Source of the DNA: Hungateiclostridiaceae bacterium UBA3934
Lineage (GTDB): Bacteria > Bacillota > Clostridia > Acetivibrionales > DTU013
DNA length: 14,439 nucleotides
NCBI GenBank assembly: GCA_002385815.1
Contig: DGEE01000113.1
Location: forward strand, 1-14,439
Reading direction: 5' to 3'
Part shown: piece after piece, positions 7,227-13,258 of the stretch
Numbering within the stretch: the first letter of the stretch is position 1
Layout of the letters: each line of letters opens with the position of its first letter
Program-made: the position numbers and the translations under genes
Notes under the pieces: model-generated
What the model saw: the letters and a program-made list of their open reading frames with translations, nothing else
The model's database searches: none
What the model was told of the DNA's origin: nothing

Positions 7227-8174
7227 ATGGAATACATTCAATTGGGGCAAACGGGACTGAAGGTTTCAAGGTTGTGTTTTGGAGCACTGGTTATCGGTCC
7301 TCTCCAAAAAAACATGACAGTGAAGGAAGGGGCAGCGGTCATCAGGGCAGCCCTGGAAAAAGGGGTAAATTTCATTGATACTGCCGAGCTTTATGGCACC
7401 TATGAGCATATCCGGGAAGCATTGCGCGGATTTGGAGGAAGGGCGGTTGTTGCGACCAAGTCCTATGCATACACTGCCGGGGATGCAGCCCGGAGCGTTG
7501 AGAAAGCCAGACAGACGCTTGACATGGATGTGCTGGATATATTCATGCTCCATGAACAGGAGACGAGACTTACGCTCAAAGGACACCGTGAAGCACTGGA
7601 ATATTATCTGAACGAGCGGGAGAAGGGCAGGATACAGGCGGTTGGAGTATCGACCCACAATATCGAAGTTGTAAGGGCTGTATGTGAAATGCCGGAGATA
7701 GATGTCGTGCACCCGCTTGTGAATATATCGGGGATCGGCATAGGTGACGGCACCCTGGGAGAAATGCTGGATGCTGTCAAAGCAGCATATGAGTGCGGAA
7801 AAGGTATCTACAGCATGAAGCCATTGGGAGGCGGCAACCTTTTGAAGTCATATGATGAATGTATGGATTTTGTGCTCGGCCTGCCTTATGTCCATTCCAT
7901 TGCTATTGGCATGCAAAGTGCGGAGGAAGTGGAGATGAATGTCCTGAAGTTCGAAGGACGCGAGATACCTGAAAGTCTGAGAAAGGCAGCCGCCTCCGGA
8001 ATGAAACGGCTTCACATAGATTTCTGGTGTGCAGGCTGCGGCAAATGTGTGAAGAGATGTAATCAGGGAGCACTTACGATCATTGAGGGGAAGGCAGCAG
8101 CAGATCCTGAAAAGTGTGTTCTGTGCGGTTACTGTTCAAGCGCATGTCCGGAGTTTGCCATTAAGATCTGCTGA
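7227..8174 (+). CDS. Aldo/keto reductase with C-terminal 2[4Fe-4S] ferredoxin domain
   Basis: The first 250 or so residues of this 315-aa protein form an aldo/keto reductase TIM barrel, with the catalytic tetrad visible as Asp51 and Tyr56 (FIDTAELYG), Lys78 (VVATKSYA) and His109 (MLHEQ). The last 50 residues are a bacterial ferredoxin module with two clusters: Cys268, 271, 274, 278 (CAGCGKCVKRC) and Cys297, 300, 303, 307 (CVLCGYCSSAC). Such fusions are common in strict anaerobes and probably link NAD(P)H-dependent carbonyl reduction to ferredoxin-level electron carriers; the substrate is unknown. AAAGAGG (7215-7221) precedes the ATG by 5 nt. No strong promoter was found in the 86 bp after the ireB terminator. 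ruvX follows after 61 bp, so the genes are probably co-transcribed. Confidence 0.92.
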   Translation: MEYIQLGQTGLKVSRLCFGALVIGPLQKNMTVKEGAAVIRAALEKGVNFIDTAELYGTYEHIREALRGFGGRAVVATKSYAYTAGDAARSVEKARQTLDMDVLDIFMLHEQETRLTLKGHREALEYYLNEREKGRIQAVGVSTHNIEVVRAVCEMPEIDVVHPLVNISGIGIGDGTLGEMLDAVKAAYECGKGIYSMKPLGGGNLLKSYDECMDFVLGLPYVHSIAIGMQSAEEVEMNVLKFEGREIPESLRKAAASGMKRLHIDFWCAGCGKCVKRCNQGALTIIEGKAAADPEKCVLCGYCSSACPEFAIKIC

Positions 8175-8235
8175 GGAGCCTTTCAGATCCGCAGCTCTGC
8201 AATATGGATTATCCGGAGCAGACAGGAGGCCATTT

Positions 8236-8652
8236 ATGAGAATAATGGGTATAGATTTTGGAGACAGTAGAATCGGTATTGCTGTGAGTGATCCGCTGGG
8301 CTGGACGGCACAGGGTCTGGACACGATAGTGCGCAAGGGTCCTGTGGAGAAGGCTGCAGAGGAGATCAGACAGTTGGCCGAGCAGTACGAAGTCGGTAAA
8401 ATCGTCATAGGTCTGCCCAGGAACATGAACGGGACTATCGGCCCCAGTGCAGGGAAGGCCATCGAATTCGGGGAGCTTCTTGCCCGGGTCACAGGACTTG
8501 AGGTTGTGAAGTGGGACGAGCGGCTTACGACAGTAGCAGCCAACCGTGTCATGCATGAGGTCGGTATGAAGACTTCGAAAAAGAAAAAATCAGTGGATAA
8601 GATTGCTGCAGTCTTCATATTGCAGGGATATCTTGACAGCATGAGAAAATAA
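8236..8652 (+). CDS. ruvX: RuvX/YqgF family Holliday junction resolvase-like nuclease
   Basis: The 138-aa product has the RNase H-like fold of RuvX (YqgF, YrrK), implicated as a nuclease in 16S rRNA 5'-end maturation and also described as a putative Holliday junction resolvase. Visible motifs are MGIDFGDSRIGIAVSDP with the first catalytic Asp7, VIGLPRNMNG (57-66), WDERLTT (93-99, Glu95) and the final DKIAAVFILQGYLD with Asp121. Length is standard. The reading frame is open further upstream to 8083, but AGGAGG (8224-8229) 6 nt before ATG 8236 fixes the start. It lies between the reductase and the DUF1292 gene, the latter being its normal neighbour in Firmicutes. Confidence 0.95.
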   Translation: MRIMGIDFGDSRIGIAVSDPLGWTAQGLDTIVRKGPVEKAAEEIRQLAEQYEVGKIVIGLPRNMNGTIGPSAGKAIEFGELLARVTGLEVVKWDERLTTVAANRVMHEVGMKTSKKKKSVDKIAAVFILQGYLDSMRK

Positions 8653-8697
8653 GGGTATTGTAATATGGTATGCTGTGTATGAAAGGATGGGATAGCC

Positions 8698-8991
8698 ATG
8701 GATGCAGAAAGAGATGATATAGTCGTTTTGGTTGACGAGAACGGTGAAGAAATCGAATTTGAACATATCGATACCATCGAAATGAACGGAAACGAATATG
8801 TGGTGCTGATTCCGCTCGAGGAAGACATTGACGATGATCAGGAAGATGAAGAAGTCATCATCCTCAAGATCGAGCATGGCGAAGACGGCGACGACACTTT
8901 CGTAACGATAGAAGATGACGACGAGCTCGAAGAAGTGTTCAATGAATTCCAGGCACGTTTGGAAGAAGAGTTTGAAGCTGAGGAGGATTAA
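8698..8991 (+). CDS. DUF1292 acidic protein (YrzB-like)
   Basis: The 97-aa product is very acidic and carries the DUF1292 core: IVVLVDENGEEIEFEHIDTIEMNGNEYVVLIPLEE, an acidic turn, EEVIILKIEH and a C-terminal DDTFVTIEDDDELEEVFNEFQARLEEEF. Function is unknown in all members known to me. The family regularly sits right after ruvX in Firmicutes, as here (45-bp gap). AAAGGA (8682-8687) lies 10 nt before the ATG, a slightly long spacing. A strong bidirectional terminator follows at 9062-9100. Confidence 0.9.
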   Translation: MDAERDDIVVLVDENGEEIEFEHIDTIEMNGNEYVVLIPLEEDIDDDQEDEEVIILKIEHGEDGDDTFVTIEDDDELEEVFNEFQARLEEEFEAEED

Positions 8992-9061
8992 AGTTTCCCC
9001 GGGCTTTTGGCTCATGACGGGTCAGCGCTGGATCACACTGACGACAGAGAATAAGAGATCA

Positions 9062-9100
9062 AAATAAAGAGCCATGGTTCAGGACCATGACTCTTTATTT
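9062..9100. terminator. Bidirectional intrinsic terminator
   Basis: A 17-bp stem with a single mismatch (9062-9078 with 9084-9100) closes a 5-nt loop; its outer arms are AAATAAAGAG and CTCTTTATTT, giving a U-rich end on both strands. It serves the DUF1292 gene on the plus strand and the PilZ gene on the minus strand, and its right arm contains the PilZ stop codon (9095-9097). Confidence 0.92.
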
Positions 9101-9784
9101 GTCCTTGTCTTTTTTCAAAAGCAGCCGTTGTTGTTCAAATATGAATTTTATAAGAGCATTCTGATCTTTATTGGAGATTTCGATAAAATTCACGCCCAAT
9201 TCGTAGCTTCTGCCTTTTCTGACATCGATCATCTCTTTTCTGACGATCACTCCTTTGGCATTGATTAGCGTACCGTCGGTAAGCTTCAGTTCAACCAGGA
9301 TCGATGTGTTTTTCGGAAAGTCCGTTTCTGTCACGATACAGGCGCCTGAGCCGCTTATGTTTTTGGTATAAGCCAACGCAGGCTCTGGTTTTTCTGTTCC
9401 CTCCGGAACATCATTTTCCTCTGCCGACCGGATCGTTGCATCCAATACTATTTCCAGCCTGTAGTGCATCCTCCGCTGGATTTTTGAAATCTCCATGTCA
9501 GGCCTTATGATCAAAACAGCGACTTTTCCCCTGTACTCTCTGGAAACGACCTCTGCTGTGAAACCGAGCAGTCCCTGGATCTGATGGATAAAGGTGAGAC
9601 GGAGCGTAATCCCGTCCGGCACAAAAATCACTCTGGAGCCGGAAATCGGCGCAGAAATGACCATCATCCCATCATCCTGATGCTCCAGGAGCTGGCTGAT
9701 GAATAAATTCCCGGTCCTTTCTCCGTTATTGTTCAGCATTTCCAGTTCCAGCCTGGTCCCTATCGATATATCTTGAGGTGTCAT
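9095..9784 (-). CDS. PilZ domain protein with N-terminal YcgR-like domain (c-di-GMP effector)
   Basis: The 229-aa protein has an N-terminal YcgR-like beta domain (about 1-95) followed by a PilZ domain carrying the cyclic-di-GMP binding signatures RxxxR (Arg105 and Arg109 in QRRMHYR) and (D/N)xSxxG (NISGSG, Asn142 to Gly147). Proteins of this layout act as flagellar brakes or other c-di-GMP-controlled effectors in the cytoplasm; its partner here is unknown and no flagellar genes are nearby. ATG codons at 9790 and 9784 are in frame. AGGAG at 9793-9797 is only 2 nt from the first and 8 nt from the second, so 9784 is chosen. It is divergent from a DUF3048 lipoprotein gene, and its promoter and an overlapping dyad lie about 85-130 bp upstream. 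Confidence 0.9.
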   Translation of the reverse strand: MTPQDISIGTRLELEMLNNNGERTGNLFISQLLEHQDDGMMVISAPISGSRVIFVPDGITLRLTFIHQIQGLLGFTAEVVSREYRGKVAVLIIRPDMEISKIQRRMHYRLEIVLDATIRSAEENDVPEGTEKPEPALAYTKNISGSGACIVTETDFPKNTSILVELKLTDGTLINAKGVIVRKEMIDVRKGRSYELGVNFIEISNKDQNALIKFIFEQQRLLLKKDKDK

Positions 9785-9868
9785 TGGCATTTCTCCTGTG
9801 GAGCCGCAAAGGGTGATGTTCTGTCAGCGACCGTTGTCTGGGTCATATTTCTTTATATCCCTATTTTT

Positions 9869-9897
9869 ATTATACTTATATTGGGTATAAAGTCCAA
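9869..9897 (-). promoter_or_regulatory. Sigma-A promoter of the PilZ gene
   Basis: Reading the minus strand, TTGGAC (9892-9897) and a perfect TATAAT (9869-9874) are separated by 17 bp. This leaves a leader of about 75 nt before the PilZ start. Confidence 0.8.
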
Positions 9898-9913
9898 GTG
9901 CTTATTTGGACTT
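9890..9913. promoter_or_regulatory. Perfect 8-bp inverted repeat over the PilZ promoter -35, operator candidate
   Basis: AAGTCCAA (9890-9897) and TTGGACTT (9906-9913) form a perfect dyad with an 8-bp AT-rich centre. The left arm contains the whole -35 box of the PilZ promoter, so a bound dimer would exclude RNA polymerase. The right arm faces the DUF3048 gene. Confidence 0.5.
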
Positions 9914-9963
9914 CCTGCTGTTCCTCAAAAATTTCGTGCTGCAAAATATGATTTCTGAGAGGA

Positions 9964-9993
9964 TTTGAGCTTATGGGATAGAATTACTATATT
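9964..9993 (+). promoter_or_regulatory. Possible promoter of the DUF3048 lipoprotein gene
   Basis: TTGAGC (9964-9969) is followed after 18 bp by TATATT (9988-9993), 31 bp before the ATG at 10025. An alternative -10, TACTAT (9985-9990), has a 15-bp spacer. Moderate match only. Confidence 0.45.
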
Positions 9994-10024
9994 AGCGACA
10001 ATTCACGCTCCTGGAGGGAAACAG

Positions 10025-11122
10025 ATGAAAAAATGGCTTGTCCTGTGTCTGGCACTGATGGTACTGACGGGTTTCATTGCCGCCTGCGGGGCGAAAACAT
10101 CAGAAGAGGAAAACCAGCCGGTGGTCGTGGAGACAGAGCTGCCGGACCCGTTTGACAATACTTCAGAACAGCCTGAGGATGGGCAGCCCGGGCCAGCAGA
10201 AGAAGGCCAGGAGGATCAGGTGGAGGATCTGGAGGATATCTATTCCTCTCAGTTCACAGGAGCAAGGCCTATAGCTGTCATGATCGATAATCAGGGCTCA
10301 AAAGTGCTGCCGCAGGGTGGTCTGGACAAAGCCCAGATAGTATATGAGGTTATAGTGGAGGGTGGGCTCACAAGACTTATGCCTGTATTCTGGGGTACTG
10401 AGCCTGAAATGATAGGTCCGGTCAGGAGCGCAAGGCACTATTTCCTTGACTTCTGTATGGAATATGATGCCATATATGTTCATTACGGCGGAAGCCCGCA
10501 GGCAGGTACGGACATCAGGAATCTGAAAATAAACGCGATAGACGGGCTCGTTCTCGGCCCGGATGTCTTCTGGGACCTGACCAATGATCCGAAGAACTGG
10601 CAGGATTCATATACTTCTATGGAAAAGCTGAAGAAATATGCACAGAAGCGGAATTACCGCGACGCTGCCCAGGTTGGATTCCCGTTTACATACAATGATT
10701 CGGCAGAGGATTTGGTGCCGGCCGGTGGTGATGATGCAACGGTCATTACGCTGAAATATCCGTCCATGACCTCCAGGTTCGATTACGACAGCGGGACGGG
10801 GACATACAAGCGCTACCGGTACGACAAGGAGCATATGGAAAGAGTTTCGGGAAAGCAGCTTGAAGCTAAAAACATAATCGTGCTGTATGTGCGAAACTGG
10901 ACCATAGAAGGCGATTATGCCGGGCGGCAGGACATGAATACCACAGGGAGCGGGAAAGGTTATTTCATTACAGCGGGCAAGGCGTTTAAGATAAAGTGGT
11001 CGAAGGAAAGCAGAAGTTCGCAGACGAAATATACTTATGAAAACGGAGAGCCGATCGTACTGAACCGCGGACAGACCTGGATCCAGGTAATGCCGCTCAA
11101 TGCCGGGGTCACTATCGAGTAA
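10025..11122 (+). CDS. DUF3048 family lipoprotein (YerB-like)
   Basis: The 365-aa product starts with MKKWLVLCLALMVLTGFIAAC, a lipoprotein signal with lipidation at Cys21, then an acidic Glu/Pro/Gln linker (about 25-72) and a DUF3048-type body: RPIAVMIDNQGSKVLPQGGLDKAQIVYEVIVEGGLTRLMPVFWG, IGPVRSARHYFLDFCMEYDAIYVHYGGSPQA, and a C-terminal part ending GQTWIQVMPLNAGVTIE. The protein should be anchored on the outer face of the membrane. Family function is not established (B. subtilis YerB). The ATG at 10025 follows GGAGGG by 6 nt; the in-frame upstream extension to 9965 would precede this ribosome binding site. Divergent from the PilZ gene; an imperfect terminator follows, inside a gene-less element. 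Confidence 0.92.
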   Translation: MKKWLVLCLALMVLTGFIAACGAKTSEEENQPVVVETELPDPFDNTSEQPEDGQPGPAEEGQEDQVEDLEDIYSSQFTGARPIAVMIDNQGSKVLPQGGLDKAQIVYEVIVEGGLTRLMPVFWGTEPEMIGPVRSARHYFLDFCMEYDAIYVHYGGSPQAGTDIRNLKINAIDGLVLGPDVFWDLTNDPKNWQDSYTSMEKLKKYAQKRNYRDAAQVGFPFTYNDSAEDLVPAGGDDATVITLKYPSMTSRFDYDSGTGTYKRYRYDKEHMERVSGKQLEAKNIIVLYVRNWTIEGDYAGRQDMNTTGSGKGYFITAGKAFKIKWSKESRSSQTKYTYENGEPIVLNRGQTWIQVMPLNAGVTIE

Positions 11123-11129
11123 ACGCGCG

Positions 11130-11159
11130 CGGTACTGCGGTGTTTTTTGTACCGTTTTT
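11130..11159 (+). terminator. Possible terminator of the DUF3048 gene inside the element's left end
   Basis: CGGTAC (11130-11135) pairs with GTACCG (11149-11154) across a 13-nt loop and is followed by TTTTT. The 3' arm belongs to the first terminal repeat copy of the 11139-11368 element, so the element may supply part of the terminator. The stem is short. Confidence 0.45.
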
Positions 11160-11368
11160 CGATTTCTGGGCAACAGACCCCTTTGATTTTCAACTTTTCG
11201 TCGTTTGACTGTACCGTTTTTTGATTTCTGGGCAGCTGGCTGTACCATTTTTCGATTTCTGGGCGCATAATCCCGCTGAATTCCGGATTATGTAAACGAA
11301 TTTGTGCAAAAAACCCGGTTTAGTCTTATTTTCGGACCCAGAAATCAAAATTTGGTACACAAAACACC
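11139..11368. mobile_element. Gene-less 230-bp element with terminal inverted repeats (MITE-like or insertion-sequence remnant)
   Basis: The left 32 bases (11139-11170) and the reverse complement of the right 32 (11337-11368) match at 27 positions. The core motif is 24 nt long, starts TGTACC and ends GATTTCTGGG(C/T). It is present three times in direct orientation on the left (11148, 11210, 11241) and once inverted on the right (11336-11359), with the ends reading TG...CA. The centre has a hairpin CATAATCC (11266-11273) with GGATTATG (11285-11292). No open frame of note is inside. Repeated terminal binding motifs with TG...CA ends are known for IS21-type and Tn7-type transposons, so an internally deleted relative is a possible origin; that is inference. 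No clear target duplication is visible. Confidence 0.6.
11148..11264 (+). repeat. Three direct copies of a 24-nt motif, phased by 31 bp
   Basis: Copies occupy 11148-11171, 11210-11233 and 11241-11264, each with one or two differences (position 7 G or A, position 13 C or T). Starts are 62 and 31 bp apart, exactly two and one units of 31 bp, close to whole turns of DNA, so bound proteins would lie on one face. The 31-bp slot at 11179 holds only a degenerate T-rich match. A fourth copy is inverted at 11336-11359. Confidence 0.85.
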
Positions 11369-11403
11369 AATTTTCTTAAAAATGACCTTTTAAAACCGGT
11401 ATG

Positions 11404-11456
11404 TTAACAGTATTGCTTTTAGGGTATATATTAAACTGATGTTCAAAAATTTTGAA
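11404..11456 (+). promoter_or_regulatory. Promoter and dyad upstream of the rubredoxin-domain gene
   Basis: TTAACA (11404-11409) and TATATT (11427-11432) are separated by 17 bp. A perfect dyad TTCAAAA-A-TTTTGAA (11442-11456) lies between the -10 and the ribosome binding site and overlaps the expected transcription start, where an operator would block initiation. Redox or metal regulators often use such AT-rich dyads, but none can be named here. Confidence 0.5.
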
Positions 11457-11469
11457 AGGATGATGGTCA

Positions 11470-11805
11470 ATGAAGAAACTGTGGAGATGCGGCGTATGCG
11501 GGTACTTACATGCAGGGGATGAGGCACCGGATGCCTGCCCGAAATGCGGTGCGCCGAAGGAGAAGTTTACGGGACTGACGGATGAAGAGGCAGAAAAGGT
11601 ACACATGTCTGAAAGGACAAATGATATCCATATGGAGATAGTCGGGCTCGCTGAGAGGATCTCGGCACTGGCTCAGGAAGGTCTCGAAATCGATCTGGAT
11701 CCGCCCTGTGTAGCACTGTTTAAGGCAGCTATAAAGGAAGCAAGAGTGATCAAGCAGAGGTCAAAGGCGGAAATGGAAGGACATATGAAAAAGGGCAAGT
11801 GGTGA
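11470..11805 (+). CDS. Small protein with N-terminal rubredoxin-like domain and helical tail
   Basis: The 111-aa product begins [33 protein letters not shown], a rubredoxin-type single-iron knuckle pair with ligands Cys7, Cys10, Cys23 and Cys26, as found at the end of rubrerythrins. The remaining 75 residues look helical (about 45-68 and 78-105) and contain few rubrerythrin diiron signals: no ExxH pairs typical of the diiron site were recognised, although Glu and His residues occur. It may be an electron carrier or peroxide-protection partner in an anaerobe. AAAGGA (11455-11460) is 9 nt upstream of the ATG. The gene is flanked by two gene-less inverted-repeat elements, and no terminator is obvious. 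Confidence 0.8.
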   Translation: MKKLWRCGVCGYLHAGDEAPDACPKCGAPKEKFTGLTDEEAEKVHMSERTNDIHMEIVGLAERISALAQEGLEIDLDPPCVALFKAAIKEARVIKQRSKAEMEGHMKKGKW

Positions 11806-11823
11806 TCAAGGATATCCGTGGAA

Positions 11824-12045
11824 CAGGATAACGAGTAAGTAAGCAAACACGGAACCATGGAGGCAGGAAACCAGCAACCAGTACAAGTAGAAGATAAGAG
11901 AGCAGGATAACAGAAAGTAAGTGATCATGGAAGCACGGAAACAAGCAACCAGCATATATTGAAGATTAATGAGCAGGATAACAAGTAACCGGGGAAACTG
12001 GAAAACAAGCAAGCAGGATACCAGTATAGATGCAAGATAAGAGAG
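11824..12045 (+). repeat. Degenerate purine-rich tandem repeat tract
   Basis: CAGGATAAC or CAGGATACC recurs at 11824, 11903, 11974 and 12014 (intervals 79, 71 and 40 bp). The first two units share further blocks in the same order: AAGTAAG, CATGGA(A/G)GCA, GGAAAC and AGCAACCAG. The first and last units end with AAGATAAGAGAG. The plus strand is A/G-rich and very poor in T, which explains why several minus-strand frames are open here. Stop codons in the plus frames argue against coding. It directly precedes the 12050-12229 element. Confidence 0.65.
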
Positions 12046-12049
12046 CAAT

Positions 12050-12229
12050 ATGGACCTGGGTGCACAAAATTTTAGCGTTGTGTGTCATAAGGGTGCAGAT
12101 GATGGAATCTGTCCATAAATGGGCAGCATAATACTGGCTAATACACATTATGAAACCTGGATGGCCGACTGAAGTTGGAAATGCGCAAATAAACACACAA
12201 CAGTCAGGATTTTGTACACCCAGGTCCAT
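12050..12229. mobile_element. Gene-less 180-bp element with long terminal inverted repeats (MITE-like)
   Basis: The first 21 bases from 12050 (ATGGACCTGGGTG then (C/T)ACAAAAT) match the reverse complement of the last 21 ending at 12229 at 20 of 21 positions. A second matching block GTTGTGTGT follows in both arms (12077-12085 on the left) with a 1-nt offset, so the inverted repeats extend for nearly 40 bp. The interior holds a hairpin CTGTCCA (12109-12115) with TGGGCAG (12120-12126) across a TAAA loop, and no gene. The repeats are unrelated to those of the 11139-11368 element. Parent family not recognised and no certain target duplication seen. Confidence 0.6.
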
Positions 12230-12351
12230 TAATTTCTACTTCGTTGACCTTCGTTTTGTACTGGTGAAGAATGCCCTCAGAAATCGTTCTTCAAACAGCT
12301 GTTCTCTTCAGCAATCATTCTCTGAATGAACAGTACCTTATAGACTAAAAT
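12230..12351. other. Intergenic stretch with nested inverted repeats
   Basis: No gene is supported. GTACTG (12258-12263) pairs with CAGTAC (12331-12336), enclosing GAAGAA (12266-12271) with TTCTTC (12287-12292), a palindrome AACAGCTGTT (12294-12303) and TCATTC (12315-12320) with GAATGA (12324-12329). An alternative pairing is AGAATG (12268-12273) with CATTCT (12316-12321). It lies just 3' of the transglutaminase-like gene on the minus strand, but no U-tract makes it a standard terminator. Confidence 0.4.
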
Positions 12352-13125
12352 TCATACTTCACCAGGCAGATTTTTTATGAGGTCATATATTGTTTCTGAC
12401 TTATTCAGCGCCTCAACAACATTATGTGCCGGTTCGGCGTAAATTATCAAGCCGTCTTCTTCACCAAGTTCCGGCCTCACCGGGAAAGCGAGAAACTCTT
12501 TATCGGTTGAGAATTGTGCGTTTACGTTTTCATGGTTGCCCCTGGCATCCAGCCGTATCCATTTGCCAAGGCTGTATAAATATACGGCACTTACTGCATG
12601 CAGGATCAGCGATGGGTCCTCATCACTGAATTGCAGCTTCTGGTAGCAAAAGCCCGCCGGGATGCCTGCTATCCTCAGCAGGGCCGCAAGCAGGTGGGAT
12701 TTTGCATAGCATATACCGTGGCCGTTATGCAGTACGTCTGATGCTTTGCAGGAAACCCTGGAGACTGGTTTGCCGGACATGAGCAGATCAAAGGAATGGG
12801 GGAACGCATCCCTTACATATTCGAACGCGGCTTTCACATACGCAGTTTCGCCGTATCCAGCTGCCTGCTCATAACAGCCTGTATATGCAAAGTGCTCATA
12901 TCCGTTCCCCTGCGCAGTATACTCATTAAAGGTCCCGGGTGCATCTCTGTTATATTTCTCTGATGCAGCAAACTCCGGCATGCCGTATTCCGACGGAACG
13001 CCAGCTTTTTTCATCACATCTGTTCTCAACTTTTCTGCCGTCGCTCTGACAAGGTCATGTCTAAAGTCGATGATGTCGGTCATCTGCAGATATCTGTTCA
13101 TATCGTTGGTTTCAGGCTTCAGCAT
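12352..13125 (-). CDS. Transglutaminase-like (cysteine protease fold) protein
   Basis: The 257-aa product contains a transglutaminase-like core. The nucleophile region reads KASDVLHNGHGICYAKSHLLAALLRIAGIPAGFCYQ with Cys139, the histidine is His176 in LILHAVSAVYL, and the aspartate is Asp193 in KWIRLDARGN; all three catalytic positions are intact. The N-terminal 100 residues have no signal peptide or membrane segment, so a cytoplasmic location is expected. Members act as peptidases, amidases or cross-linking enzymes; the substrate is unknown. The start at 13125 has GAGG about 12 nt upstream, a long spacing, so a later ATG (residues 9 or 15) is possible. It is a single gene with a strong promoter, divergent from purC. 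Confidence 0.85.
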   Translation of the reverse strand: MLKPETNDMNRYLQMTDIIDFRHDLVRATAEKLRTDVMKKAGVPSEYGMPEFAASEKYNRDAPGTFNEYTAQGNGYEHFAYTGCYEQAAGYGETAYVKAAFEYVRDAFPHSFDLLMSGKPVSRVSCKASDVLHNGHGICYAKSHLLAALLRIAGIPAGFCYQKLQFSDEDPSLILHAVSAVYLYSLGKWIRLDARGNHENVNAQFSTDKEFLAFPVRPELGEEDGLIIYAEPAHNVVEALNKSETIYDLIKNLPGEV

Positions 13126-13160
13126 AAAAGAACACTTCCTCTGACTTAGTTATGACTATA

Positions 13161-13189
13161 ATTATACATATGAGTAAATAAATATACAA
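13161..13189 (-). promoter_or_regulatory. Sigma-A promoter of the transglutaminase-like gene
   Basis: On the minus strand TTGTAT (13184-13189) and a perfect TATAAT (13161-13166) are separated by 17 bp, 36 bp from the start codon. Confidence 0.75.
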
Positions 13190-13258
13190 TTGTGAGGATT
13201 GTTTTCTCAAAACATTCTCAGAAATAATGGTATCATATCATAAATAGCTGCGGAAGCG

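Noticed and set aside
9000..9061. Further hairpins after the DUF1292 gene
   Set aside because: GTCAG/CTGAC and a CCCGGGC segment can pair weakly, but the strong bidirectional terminator at 9062-9100 explains the end of both genes.
11148..11359. CRISPR array
   Set aside because: Only four motif copies, one inverted, with separations of 38, 7 and 71 nt and no cas genes.
11673..12048. Hydrophobic minus-strand frames in the repeat tract, suggestive of membrane peptides
   Set aside because: The minus strand is pyrimidine-rich, so stop codons are rare in all its frames; three overlapping frames are open and none has a ribosome binding site.
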